Origin: Streptomyces sp. CB01201
GTDB taxonomy: Bacteria; Actinomycetota; Actinomycetes; Streptomycetales; Streptomycetaceae
DNA length: 64,000 nucleotides
Direction: 5' to 3'
NCBI RefSeq assembly: GCF_002803085.1
Contig: NZ_NNBJ01000030.1
Span: 62,001 to 126,000 of the forward strand
Of the stretch, positions 16,556-24,708 are shown piece after piece. Numbering within the stretch: the stretch's first letter is position 1; each line of letters opens with the position of its first letter. Below the pieces are notes generated by a model, which saw only the letters and a program-made list of their open reading frames with translations, made no database searches and had not been told where the DNA came from. The position numbers and the translations under genes are program-made.

Positions 16556-16610
16556 CATCCGTCCGACATTCGTCCGACAGCCGTCCGGCATCCGTCCGGC
16601 ATCCCTCCGA
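16556..16610. repeat. Five tandem copies of an 11-bp unit
   Basis: Unit CATCCGTCCGA occurs five times with one or two changes per copy. It lies in the gap between the lipoprotein and zinc-peptidase genes; a looser repeat of GGGCGCGGGAC-type units follows at about 16636-16713. Confidence 0.75.
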
Positions 16611-16737
16611 GACGGCGTGGCCCTCGCGCCGGGCGCGGAAGGGGATCACCGGGCGCGGGACCGAAGCGGCGGGCGCGGGACGGAAGCAGCGGTCGCGGAA
16701 CGGGAGCAGCGGCACCCGGGCCAATTCGGCGGCGGGA

Positions 16738-17079
16738 TCAGCCGTAGCCGAGGGCGTGGAGGCGCTCGTCGTCGATGCCGAAGTGATGGGCGATCTCGTG
16801 AACCACCGTCACCTCCGTCTCGGCGACGACTTCCTCGCGCGTCTCGCACATCCGCAGCGTGGGACCCCGGTAGATGGTGATCCGGTCCGGGAGCACCCCG
16901 GCGTACCACTCGCCCCGGTCGGTGAGCGGGGTTCCCTCGTAGAGGCCGAGCAGCTCGGGATCGTCGGGGGCGGGTTCGTCCTCGACGAACACCGCGACGT
17001 TGTCCATCAGCCGTGTCAGCTCGGGCGGGATCCGGTCCAGCGCCTCGCCGACCAGTTCCTCGAACTCCTCGCGCGTCAT
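16738..17079 (-). CDS. Small zincin-like metallopeptidase (PF06262 type)
   Basis: A protein of about 113 residues with the zinc-peptidase motif HEIAHHFGIDD (HExxHxxGxxD) near its C-terminus, preceded by the conserved segments LGLYEGTPLT and PDRITIYRGP. This matches the minimal zincin family of actinobacteria (about 115 residues), a compact predicted cytoplasmic peptidase with unknown substrate. ATG 17079 fits the usual length; GTGs at 17088 and 17106 are in frame and also possible, because none of the three has a convincing ribosome site. The sequence upstream is GC-rich repetitive DNA. Confidence 0.85.
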   Translation of the reverse strand: MTREEFEELVGEALDRIPPELTRLMDNVAVFVEDEPAPDDPELLGLYEGTPLTDRGEWYAGVLPDRITIYRGPTLRMCETREEVVAETEVTVVHEIAHHFGIDDERLHALGYG

Positions 17080-17374
17080 CTCCAGCACCCGGCCATTGTC
17101 GGTCACGTATCGGCGTACGGGCGCGTTCGGGCGTGTTCGGACGCGTCCGCGCGGCCGTCCGGCCCCGCCGCACCCCGCCGCACCCCGCCAAGTGCCGCCG
17201 AGTGTCGCCGAGCGCCGCCGGACCCGTGCCGGGCGGCCCCTCGGCGGCCGGGGCGCGGCGGCCTCGGCGCACCCCCGCGTGACCTCCCCGGAAACCGTTT
17301 TGGCGATACCTCCCTGCATCCCATATGCTTCTCACGTCCCCGACGCGCTGCGAAGCGCCCAGGCGGGCCAATTA

Positions 17375-17447
17375 GCCCTCATCGTCTAGTGGCCCAGGAC
17401 GCCGCCCTTTCAAGGCGGTAGCACGGGTTCGAATCCCGTTGGGGGCA
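17375..17447 (+). tRNA. tRNA-Glu (anticodon TTC)
   Basis: The cloverleaf has acceptor GCCCTCA pairing with TGGGGGC, the anticodon stem CCGCC/GGCGG around loop CTTTCAA (TTC), and T-loop GGTTCGAATCC. First of a Glu-Asp-Phe tRNA cluster. Confidence 0.95.
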
Positions 17448-17485
17448 CGCACAATCCTGTGCGAGACTTGGTCTCGCGCAAGCTT

Positions 17486-17560
17486 GGTCCTGTGGAGCAG
17501 TTTGGAGTGCTCGCCACCCTGTCAAGGTGGAGGCCGCGGGTTCAAATCCCGTCAGGACCG
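17486..17560 (+). tRNA. tRNA-Asp (anticodon GTC)
   Basis: Acceptor GGTCCTG pairs with CAGGACC, discriminator G. The anticodon loop holds GTC between CCACC and GGTGG stems. It is identical over 75 bases to the second tRNA-Asp at 49713-49787. Confidence 0.95.
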
Positions 17561-17586
17561 CTGCGGTTCACTTCGGTGAAGCGCGT

Positions 17587-17660
17587 GGCTGGGTAGCTCA
17601 GTTGGTACGAGCGATCGCCTGAAAAGCGATAGGTCGCCGGTTCGACCCCGGCCCCAGCCA
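17587..17660 (+). tRNA. tRNA-Phe (anticodon GAA)
   Basis: Acceptor GGCTGGG pairs with CCCAGCC, the anticodon stem ATCGC/GCGAT encloses CTGAAAA (GAA), and the T-loop is GGTTCGACCC. Last tRNA of the cluster. Confidence 0.95.
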
Positions 17661-17668
17661 CACCACTG

Positions 17669-17704
17669 AAAACGTCCCGGACGGCATGCCGTCTGGGACG
17701 TTTT
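17669..17704 (+). terminator. Strong terminator of the tRNA-Glu-Asp-Phe cluster
   Basis: An almost perfect palindrome (AAAACGTCCCGGACGGC...) ending in a run of five T residues immediately after tRNA-Phe. Confidence 0.92.
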
Positions 17705-17993
17705 TCATGGCGTCCGGCGCACAGGCCGTCGTCGCGGTGGCTCAACACCGCTTCGATGCCCGTCTCCGTCCCGTTGCCGCGTACCTGCCCCGGACGCCGG
17801 CCGAGACCGTGAGGGCCCGCGGGACGCACGGTTGCGCGCGTACGGCCCGCACGGCTCCGAGGGATCCCCCGTATTCCCCCGCATTCACCGATGAGATCGC
17901 GGACGGCGCTGATGGGACGCGGCCGGGGGCATCCGCCGTGGCTGCCGCGCCCGGTCCGGTTGCGGACCCGGGCGGCCCGTTCGCAGGCAGGAT

Positions 17994-18995
17994 CTACGTG
18001 GGCGTGGACAGGACGACCGTGCGTGGCGGCTGCGGGGACTGGGCCGGAGTGACGTGGGCGGTGCCCGTGCGGAATTCCTGGGGGCTCATGCCGCGGACGC
18101 GTTTGAAGGCCGTCGAGAGGGCGAAGGCCGAGCTGTAGCCCACCCGGCGGGCCACCGTCGCGATCGTGGCGTCGCGCTCGCGCAGGAGGTCCGCGGCGAG
18201 GGCCAGACGCCAGCCGGTCAGGTAGGCCATCGGCGGCTCGCCCACGATGTCGGTGAAGCGACGGGCCATGGAGGCCCGCGAGACGCCGGCCTTGAGCGCG
18301 AGTTCCCCGACGGTCCAGCCGTGGGCGGGGTTCTCGTGGAGCAGCCGCAGGGCCAGGCCGACCACCGGATCGCTCTGGGCGCGGTACCAGGACGGGGACC
18401 CGCTGTCGGGTTCCGCGAGCCAGGTGCGCAGAGCGCCGACCAGCAGCAGGTCCAGCAGCCGGTCCAGGACGATCTCCTGGCCCGGTTCGTCCCTGGAGAT
18501 CTCCGAGGCCAACAGGGGCACCAGGGTTCCGTCGGCGGTCTCCGCCGGGCGGACCAGGATGGCCGGCAGCGTGGTCAGCAGCCGGCGGCCGATCTCACTC
18601 GGCGTCTGGTAGGTGCCGCTCAGCATCACCGCCGAGTCGACGTCCTGGAAGCCGTCGCCCCAGGTACGGACGCCGAGCGCCATCCGCTCGGTGACGTCCT
18701 CGCCCTCGAGCGTGCTGCACCGCTGCTGAGGGCCGACGATGACCTGGACCGGCGTGTCCGGGGCGTCCGCGAGGGTGTACGGCTCGGGGCCCCGCATGAC
18801 GGCCATGTCGCCCGGGCGGGTCAGGATCGGGGTGCCGTGGTCAGGTATCAGCCACGCCTCACCGTGCACCATCGTCACGACGGACAGCGGGGCCCGGTCT
18901 TCGATGCGCAGTGACCAGGGTGGGTTCAAGACGGACTTGAGGAGGAAGGCACCCCGGGCCTTCGGGGCTTCGAGGAGGCCGGTCAGCGAGTCCAT
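17994..18995 (-). CDS. AraC-family transcriptional regulator
   Basis: A 333-residue regulator. ATG 18995 is chosen because GGAAGG lies upstream at a suitable distance. The N-terminal 170 residues form a cupin-like sensing domain of the AraC N-terminal type (motifs HGEAWLI and RPGDMAVMRGP). The C-terminal 100 residues hold two HTHs: WTVGELALKAGVSRASMARRF and ATIATVARRVGYSSAFALSTAFKR, the hallmark of AraC proteins. It probably controls the adjacent leftward NmrA/DUF1772 genes or itself; the ligand is unknown. Confidence 0.9.
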   Translation of the reverse strand: MDSLTGLLEAPKARGAFLLKSVLNPPWSLRIEDRAPLSVVTMVHGEAWLIPDHGTPILTRPGDMAVMRGPEPYTLADAPDTPVQVIVGPQQRCSTLEGEDVTERMALGVRTWGDGFQDVDSAVMLSGTYQTPSEIGRRLLTTLPAILVRPAETADGTLVPLLASEISRDEPGQEIVLDRLLDLLLVGALRTWLAEPDSGSPSWYRAQSDPVVGLALRLLHENPAHGWTVGELALKAGVSRASMARRFTDIVGEPPMAYLTGWRLALAADLLRERDATIATVARRVGYSSAFALSTAFKRVRGMSPQEFRTGTAHVTPAQSPQPPRTVVLSTPT

Positions 18996-19038
18996 CCATA
19001 CATCCTTCCCATACATCCTTCCAAAACAGCCCGAGGAA

Positions 19039-19078
19039 GCGCCCGCTCTCCGTCGGGGGGTTTCGGGAGAGCGGGCGC
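19039..19078 (-). terminator. Hairpin between DUF1772 gene and AraC gene
   Basis: Stem GCGCCCGCTCTCC (19039-19051) pairs with its complement at 19066-19078 across a T/G-rich loop. It would end the leftward NmrA-DUF1772 transcript. Confidence 0.65.
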
Positions 19079-19114
19079 CGTTCCGGGAGGGGTGGACCAG
19101 GTGGTGCGGCGGGG

Positions 19115-19609
19115 CTAGGCCGCTGCCGCCCGGCCGTGCAGCGTCAGTACGCGGCCCAGCGCGGTCAGGGCCGCCGTACAGGCCACCGTGCGAACGAGGT
19201 TGCCGGAGGTCCAGCGGTTGCCGAAGCGGGAGCGGGCCGCCGCGGCGTCTGGCCCGGCCAGTGCGAGCTGGTTGTTGAGAGGGATGTTCACCATCGCGGT
19301 CACGGCCATCGACAAGCCGTACAGCGCGAAGGCGAGCCAGCCCCAACGCGCCGCGTTCGGGCGGCCGCCACGCTGCTGTTGCGAGGCTGCCAGCCCGGTC
19401 GCCAGGAAGGTGCCCAGGAAGAGCAGGCCGAACAGGCCGTTGTCGATCGCCTCGTTGATGTTGCGCATGGCCGTCACGTAGGTCTGGTCGTCGCCACGCC
19501 CCAGACCCGGCATGACCGAGACGTCGAACGCGAAGTAGAGGCCGGCCATCAAGCCGGTGCCCACCGTCGCCGCCACCAGGGATACGGACTCCTTCGCCGT
19601 GGCGGTCAC
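19115..19609 (-). CDS. DUF1772 membrane protein, copy 1
   Basis: A 164-residue protein with four hydrophobic segments and the DUF1772 hallmarks: an FDVSVMPGL segment after the first helix, NINEAI, and the late VNIPLNNQLA motif. The family is often linked to anthrone-oxygenase-like or redox roles, but its biochemistry is mostly unknown. GTG 19609 lies one base after the NmrA stop, so the two genes are translationally linked. It is paralogous to the two DUF1772 genes that follow at 20626 and 21152. Confidence 0.8.
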   Translation of the reverse strand: MTATAKESVSLVAATVGTGLMAGLYFAFDVSVMPGLGRGDDQTYVTAMRNINEAIDNGLFGLLFLGTFLATGLAASQQQRGGRPNAARWGWLAFALYGLSMAVTAMVNIPLNNQLALAGPDAAAARSRFGNRWTSGNLVRTVACTAALTALGRVLTLHGRAAAA

Positions 19610-19610
19610 G

Positions 19611-20429
19611 TCAGACGTCCCAGACCCCGGCGGCCGCCGCGTCGCGGGCGAAGTCCGCGAAGTCCTTGGGCTTGCGGCCCAGGGCCTCCTCCACACCGTG
19701 CACCAGATGCGCGTTGCGTCCGTCCAGGATCGTGGTGAACAGATCGGCGAACTCCTCCGGGAGGTCGTTGTCGCGCAGCACCGCGCGGTACTCCTCACTC
19801 GTGACCGTGGTGTACGTGATCTCGCGCCCGGTGGCCTTCGAGATCTCGGCGGCCACATCGCTGTAGCTGAGCAGGCGGGGTCCGGACAGCTCGTAGGTCT
19901 TCCCGATGTGCTGGTCGTCGGTCAGCGCGGCCACCACGACGTCGGCTATGTCGTCGGCATCGACGAAGGCCTCCACCGCGTCGCCGGTCGGCAGGGCGAG
20001 CTCGCCGGCCAGTACGGGATCCAGGAAGAAGCTCTCGGAGAAGTTCTGGTTGAACCAGCTGGAACGCACGATGGTCCAGTCGGCGCCGGAGGCCTTCAGG
20101 TTGTTCTCGCTGACCTGTGCGGCTTCCTCACCGCGCCCCGACAGCAGCACCAGGCGACGCACGCCGCTCGCCACCGCCATCTTGGAGAACGCGCCGACCT
20201 GCTCCGCGGCCCCCGGGAAGGCGAGGTCGGGGTGGTAGGTCACGTACACCCGGTCGACGCCGTCCAGCGCCGGCCCCCACGTGGCGGGCTCGTTCCAGTC
20301 GAAGGCGGGCTCGCCCGTCCGGGAACCGATCCGGACCTGACGGCCCTGGGCTGAGAGCTTCTGGGCGACACGTCGGCCGGTCTTGCCGTGACCGCCGATA
20401 ACGAGGGTGATCCGCGTGTTCTGAGTCAT
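19611..20429 (-). CDS. NmrA-like NAD(P)-binding oxidoreductase or sensor
   Basis: A 272-residue atypical short-chain dehydrogenase. The N-terminal dinucleotide site is GGHGKTGRRV (residues about 11-20), and the family features LVLLSGRGE, the RSSWFNQNF segment and FVDADDIADVVVAAL are all visible. It lacks a clear YxxxK pair, as in NmrA-like proteins, which often sense the NADP redox state or reduce quinones. ATG 20429 is chosen; in-frame codons upstream are poor starts. It is co-transcribed with DUF1772 copy 1. Confidence 0.85.
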   Translation of the reverse strand: MTQNTRITLVIGGHGKTGRRVAQKLSAQGRQVRIGSRTGEPAFDWNEPATWGPALDGVDRVYVTYHPDLAFPGAAEQVGAFSKMAVASGVRRLVLLSGRGEEAAQVSENNLKASGADWTIVRSSWFNQNFSESFFLDPVLAGELALPTGDAVEAFVDADDIADVVVAALTDDQHIGKTYELSGPRLLSYSDVAAEISKATGREITYTTVTSEEYRAVLRDNDLPEEFADLFTTILDGRNAHLVHGVEEALGRKPKDFADFARDAAAAGVWDV

Positions 20430-20625
20430 GAGTGCAGTCAAGTCCAGTCCCGCGAGACGCACCATATCCACGAATCTCAGGTTCATACGCGTGCGTCCAA
20501 GGATCAGGAAACGGGCGGAAGAATCCGCCAACGCCCATAGGATCTCCGCGACTTGACGATTTCACGACCGCTGTCCTGAAGCTCCCGCGCCCGGGAACTC
20601 CGGGGCGTACGAGCAGGGGGACACG

Positions 20626-21123
20626 ATGGAGACCGCGCGCTTGGCCTCGCTCATAGCGGCCACCGTCACGATGGGCCTGGTCAGCGGCCTGTTCTACGGT
20701 TTCGCCATCGCCGTGATGCCAGGCCTCAAAGGCGCCGACGACCGTACGGTCATCGAAGTCATGCAGCGCGTCAACGTGGCCATCCTCAATGGGTGGTTCA
20801 TTCTCGGCTACCTCGGCGCGTTCGTCTGCACCGCCCTGGCGCTGGCCCTGCACGTCCCGTCCGACGGCCGCGCCGTGCTGCCTGCACTGATCGCGGCCCT
20901 GGTCTGCTGCATCGTTTCCATGGGCATCACGAACAAGGTGAACATCCCCCTGAACAACGCCCTTGCGAACGCCGGCCCGGCCGCAGCCGGCCGCGAACCG
21001 GCCGCCGTTCGCCGCGCCTTCGAGGGCCCCTGGGTGCGCGCCAACGTCTGGCGCACCGTGCTGTGCACGGCCTCAACCGGTTTTCTGGCCTGGGCCTTGT
21101 TCCTGCACGGCAGGATGCGCTGA
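20626..21123 (+). CDS. DUF1772 membrane protein, copy 2
   Basis: A 165-residue protein with four membrane segments and the family motifs AIAVMPGLKGADD and KVNIPLNNALANAG. The ATG at 20626 follows CAGGGGGACACG. It is divergent from the NmrA gene, with a 196-bp shared upstream region. Overall it aligns with copies 1 and 3 through most of its length, indicating local gene duplication. Confidence 0.8.
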   Translation: METARLASLIAATVTMGLVSGLFYGFAIAVMPGLKGADDRTVIEVMQRVNVAILNGWFILGYLGAFVCTALALALHVPSDGRAVLPALIAALVCCIVSMGITNKVNIPLNNALANAGPAAAGREPAAVRRAFEGPWVRANVWRTVLCTASTGFLAWALFLHGRMR

Positions 21124-21151
21124 GCGCCGGCCGCCGGTCGGCGCGGCGAGG

Positions 21152-21745
21152 TCAGCGGGTGGCACGTCCGTAGAGGACGAGGGCGCGGGAGAGGGCCGTC
21201 AGGGCAGCCGTGCACAGCAGGGTGCGCATGATGTTGGTGGTGGCCCAGGTGCCCTTGAACTTGTCGACGATCGAGAAGTCCGTCATCTTCGCCGCGTTGC
21301 CCGCGTCGGCCAGCTCGTTGTTCAGCGGGATGTCCACGGAGAAGGTGATCATCAGGACGATGAGGTAGGCCACGGATGCCGCCCCCACCCAGATCGCCAC
21401 GGCGCGGCGGCCCTTGCGGAACTCGACGACCGCCGAGGCCGCGGACGTCAGCAGCGCGAGCACGAACACCATGCCGAAGAGCCCGTTGCCGTCGATCGCC
21501 TTGTTGAAGGACTGCATCGCGGTGACGTACGTACGCTCGTCACCCGCCGCCAGACCCGGCATCACGGAAATGTCGAACGCGAAGAAGAGGCCGGCCATTA
21601 ACCCTATGAGGATCGTCGAGATCAGGAGAAGGGCGGTCGCCACCTTGCTGCTCCCGGCGGCGGGCGCCGGCCCGGGCGGGCTTGTGTACGGACCGGGGCC
21701 GCCACCGGGATACTGCTGGTAGCTACCGGCAGGATTGTAGTTCAT
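21152..21745 (-). CDS. DUF1772 membrane protein, copy 3, with Pro/Gly-rich N-terminus
   Basis: A 197-residue protein. Residues 1-33 are a Gly/Pro/Tyr-rich hydrophilic tail not present in copies 1 and 2. The rest has four membrane segments with FDISVMPGLAAGDERTYVT and SVDIPLNNELADAG. It is convergent with copy 2 (28-base gap). The extra tail suggests a cytoplasmic interaction surface or anchoring role, which is inference. Confidence 0.8.
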   Translation of the reverse strand: MNYNPAGSYQQYPGGGPGPYTSPPGPAPAAGSSKVATALLLISTILIGLMAGLFFAFDISVMPGLAAGDERTYVTAMQSFNKAIDGNGLFGMVFVLALLTSAASAVVEFRKGRRAVAIWVGAASVAYLIVLMITFSVDIPLNNELADAGNAAKMTDFSIVDKFKGTWATTNIMRTLLCTAALTALSRALVLYGRATR

Positions 21746-22333
21746 GGCACGTCCTCATCTCAGATGGTGGGAAAATCACCTGTCGCTCTTCATGCACGCA
21801 TCCGATGGCATCATTCCACGTATCGGGCCGTTCACCGGAGGCACCAAGCGGAACCAGGCACGCCATTTAATAAAGCGGTCGCTTAAAGGGAATGTCGATC
21901 CCCTTTTCCGTCGATCCGACCTTAGCGGATTCTGAAGTTGCCCATCATTCCCATCACCTAATGATCCAGAAGGTGGCAATCGTGGATGTATGTCCCTTTG
22001 TTGCGTTCTGAAGGTGCCGTTCAGCTTCACCACCCCGCCGGGGAAGAGGCGGACCGTGCGCGTGCGGCCCACCCCGGCCGGGCCCGTCGCGGCATGGCCG
22101 CACTCCCGGCACCCGGAGCCGGACCGGATGCGTACGGGGGCAGCGCGAGATGATTACATTCGCATTCGTAACGGTTCAGAATCCCGAGCTGCGGTGCCAA
22201 GCCGAGGCGCAGCACCCCCGCCATCCGGTCCGGTGTCGCGGGAGTGTCCGAGGCACAGCGGCGGGCGCCGGGGCAGCCGGGCGTGCGACGGGTGCCGCCG
22301 CAGGTGAGCGGCGGCAGCCGTCGAGCGGATGGA
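21746..22333. other. 588-bp non-coding gap left of the biosynthetic cluster
   Basis: No convincing gene. The first 250 bases are less GC-rich than the surroundings and contain an AT-rich stretch near 21866-21895. An open frame of 98 codons on the minus strand (21776-22072) has no good ribosome site and an unconvincing composition. The region could hold the promoter of DUF1772 copy 3 and marks the left edge of the cluster. Confidence 0.5.
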
Positions 22334-23194
22334 TCAGGCGTCGGGAATGGACGGTACGCGGTGGGCGGACGCGCCGTGGGCGCCTTCGGTGACCGCCGTC
22401 AGGACCGGCTCAAGCGCGGTGAAGCGGCCCGGGGCCCGCCACGGCTCCTGGGCGCGCAGCAGCCCCAGGTACGCCGCCTCCGTCTCGGGCGCCGGGCTGA
22501 TGCCCAGCTCCTCCGCCAGCACCTCGCGCAGCTGCTGGTAGCTCCTGATCGCCTCGGCACGGTTGCCCGCCCGGGTGTGAGCCGTCATCCGGCAGCGGTA
22601 AGCGCTCTCCCGGAACGGTGCGCGGCGGACCGCCTCCTCCGCGTATCGCAACGCATGGTGCTCGATACCGAGACTGGACGAGGACAGGCTCGCGATCTCC
22701 AGGGCCTTGAGGCGGACTTCTTCGAGTTGCTCGCGCATCGTGTTGACCCACTCGCCCTCGCGCGAGGGAAGGAACGAACCACGCAGGCTGGTCACCGCGC
22801 CGGCCGCGAGCTGCTGGGCCACCACAAAGGAGCCGTTTGCGAAAGCATCGGCAGCTTCGGTCACCGCGGCTTCCGCGCACTCCACGTCCACGACCACGTC
22901 CTGCGGCAGCCGCAGAATGTAACGGCCCCCCTGCGCCACCAGCGGAGTGACCCCGGGCTGATCGTGCGAAGTCGTGACGAAGGTGCGCACACGACTCACG
23001 ACGCTCCGCAATGCGGACGCCCAGGTGTCCGGAAGCCCCTCAGGCCACACCGTTTCCGCTAATTGGTGCCGTTCCGTACCGACGTTCCGCTCAACAAGCA
23101 TCCGAGCGAAAGCCACCTGCGCCTGGGCACTCGAAAGACGCCGAGGTGGACCCCCGTTTGTCTCGATTGTGACTAGATTGATGAGCCTGATCAT
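22334..23194 (-). CDS. SARP-family pathway activator with a TTA codon
   Basis: A Streptomyces antibiotic regulatory protein of about 286 residues. The N-terminal 95 residues form an OmpR-type winged helix and the rest a bacterial transcriptional activation domain (ARMLVERNVG; RLKALEIASL; later AYRCRMTAHTRAGNRAEAI). Codon 45 is TTA (complement at 23060-23062), the rarest codon in Streptomyces and read only by the bldA tRNA, so synthesis should be tied to development. ATG 23194 (or GTG 23197) is chosen because GGGGGAG lies 5-8 bases upstream. It faces the main biosynthetic operon and is the obvious activator of it. Confidence 0.9.
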   Translation of the reverse strand: MIRLINLVTIETNGGPPRRLSSAQAQVAFARMLVERNVGTERHQLAETVWPEGLPDTWASALRSVVSRVRTFVTTSHDQPGVTPLVAQGGRYILRLPQDVVVDVECAEAAVTEAADAFANGSFVVAQQLAAGAVTSLRGSFLPSREGEWVNTMREQLEEVRLKALEIASLSSSSLGIEHHALRYAEEAVRRAPFRESAYRCRMTAHTRAGNRAEAIRSYQQLREVLAEELGISPAPETEAAYLGLLRAQEPWRAPGRFTALEPVLTAVTEGAHGASAHRVPSIPDA

Positions 23195-23221
23195 CACTTC
23201 AGCTCCCCCAAGCTCGTGCAT

Positions 23222-23449
23222 AGCTTCTCTTAGCTTGTGCGCCCAGAGGATATGTACGGGCTATCAGCGGATGTCAACCGGGATAGCAAATAACAGTACG
23301 ACAACGCTGTGTGTCCCATCCTCCGTAGCGGTCTTGCGCCGCTATTGCGCCCCGCGGGCATTAATGAGTTCCGCCAGGGCCCGCCCGAAAGAACGCCGGG
23401 TCACTTATGGGGTTCCGGATTCGCCGGATGCTCGCGACGAGGAGAAGTA
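23222..23449. promoter_or_regulatory. Divergent promoter region between SARP gene and main operon
   Basis: A 228-bp intergenic region, clearly AT-richer than the cluster, that must hold the SARP promoter and the main operon promoter. An inverted repeat GCTATC (23260-23265) / GATAGC (23282-23287) is visible. No heptameric SARP box could be assigned with confidence by eye. Confidence 0.55.
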
Positions 23450-24658
23450 GTGACCGTATCCGCCTGGGACCGCCTCGAACCGAAGCTGTCGTACTTCCGC
23501 GACCGGGTGCGGTCTCTTGAGTACGAGCCTGCCCGGAAGAACAGCTTCGTCGCCTACACCGTCGAGCGCGATTCGGCGTACGCGGACCAGGACGGTCGGC
23601 GCCTGCTGATGATGTCCGGATACAGCTACCTGGGTCTGGCCGGGGACGAGCGCGTCGTCGCGGCGGCCAAGGCCGCCGTCGACCGCTACGGCACCGGCAA
23701 CCACGGGGTCCGCGCGCTGGCCGGCTCCACGCCGCTGCACGAGGAACTGGAGGCCGAGGTCGCCCAGTTCGCCGGCCGTGAGCAGGCCCTCGTCTTCGGC
23801 TCCGGCTATGCGGCGAACGTCGGCACCGTCGGCGCGCTGGTCGGTCCCGGCGACACCGTCTTCATCGACAAGTACGACCATGCCAGCATCGTCGACGGAT
23901 GCAAGCTCTCCGGCGCCACCGTCGTCCGCTTCCGCCACAACGACGTCGCCCATCTGGAGCGCCGCCTCAACACCGCCCCCGACACCGGCGTCCGCCTGGT
24001 CATCGTCGACAGCGTCTACTCGATGGACGGCGACATCGCCCCCCTCCTCGACCTGCGCAAGGTCTGCGACACCCACAACGCGCTGCTGATGGTGGACGAG
24101 GCCCACGCGCTCGGCGTCATCGGCGCCACCGGCAAGGGCATCGAGGAGCACTTCGGTCACGAGGCAAAGGTCGATGTCAAGCTCGGCACCCTGTCGAAGG
24201 CCGTCCCCTCCATGGGCGGCTGGGTCGCCGGTTCCGCCGAACTCATCCACCACCTCAAGTACGCGGCCCGTCCCTTCCTCTTCTCCGCCGCCCTGGGTCC
24301 GGCCCAGGCCGCCGCTGCCCTGGAGTCCTTGCGGATTCTCCAACGCGAGCCGAACCGCGTGGAGTTCATCCAGCGCGAGTCCGCCCGCTTCCGCTCCCTC
24401 CTCCACGAGTCCGGCCTGAGCACCATGGAGAGTGAGACCGCTGTCGTCCCGCTGATCGCCGGGTCCGACACCGCCGCCTACGACTTCGCCACTGTCAGCC
24501 GCAAGAACGGCGTCATCGGCCTCCCGGTGGTCACCCCGGCCGTCCCCAACGACCTGGCCCGGCTGCGCATCGCCATCACCGCCGCCCACACCACGGCCGA
24601 CATCGACTTCGCCGCCGAGGCCTTCATCTCGTCGGCCCGCCAGTGCCGGATCATCTGA
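23450..24658 (+). CDS. Alpha-oxoamine synthase (AONS/serine-palmitoyltransferase family)
   Basis: A 402-residue PLP enzyme that joins an amino acid to an acyl thioester with loss of CO2, giving an alpha-amino ketone. Visible family features: SGYSYLGL, GTGNHGVR, FGSGYAAN, the DHAS motif (about 143-146) and VDEAHALG (Asp216). The PLP lysine is Lys250 in GTLSKA. The GTG start at 23450 follows GAGGAGAA. It is the first gene of a twelve-gene operon and immediately precedes a ketosynthase. In prodiginine pathways a related domain condenses an amino acid (serine) with an acyl thioester to build a pyrrole ring; the same use is plausible here. The substrate is unknown. Confidence 0.88.
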   Translation: MTVSAWDRLEPKLSYFRDRVRSLEYEPARKNSFVAYTVERDSAYADQDGRRLLMMSGYSYLGLAGDERVVAAAKAAVDRYGTGNHGVRALAGSTPLHEELEAEVAQFAGREQALVFGSGYAANVGTVGALVGPGDTVFIDKYDHASIVDGCKLSGATVVRFRHNDVAHLERRLNTAPDTGVRLVIVDSVYSMDGDIAPLLDLRKVCDTHNALLMVDEAHALGVIGATGKGIEEHFGHEAKVDVKLGTLSKAVPSMGGWVAGSAELIHHLKYAARPFLFSAALGPAQAAAALESLRILQREPNRVEFIQRESARFRSLLHESGLSTMESETAVVPLIAGSDTAAYDFATVSRKNGVIGLPVVTPAVPNDLARLRIAITAAHTTADIDFAAEAFISSARQCRII

Positions 24659-24708
24659 GCGCCCTCACGACCGTCCCGTACCCGCCTCTTACGCCTCAGG
24701 GAGCAGAC

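Noticed and set aside
17686..18138. Plus-strand open frame of 150 codons after the tRNA cluster
   Set aside because: It begins inside the terminator, has no ribosome site, and runs into the AraC gene on the other strand.
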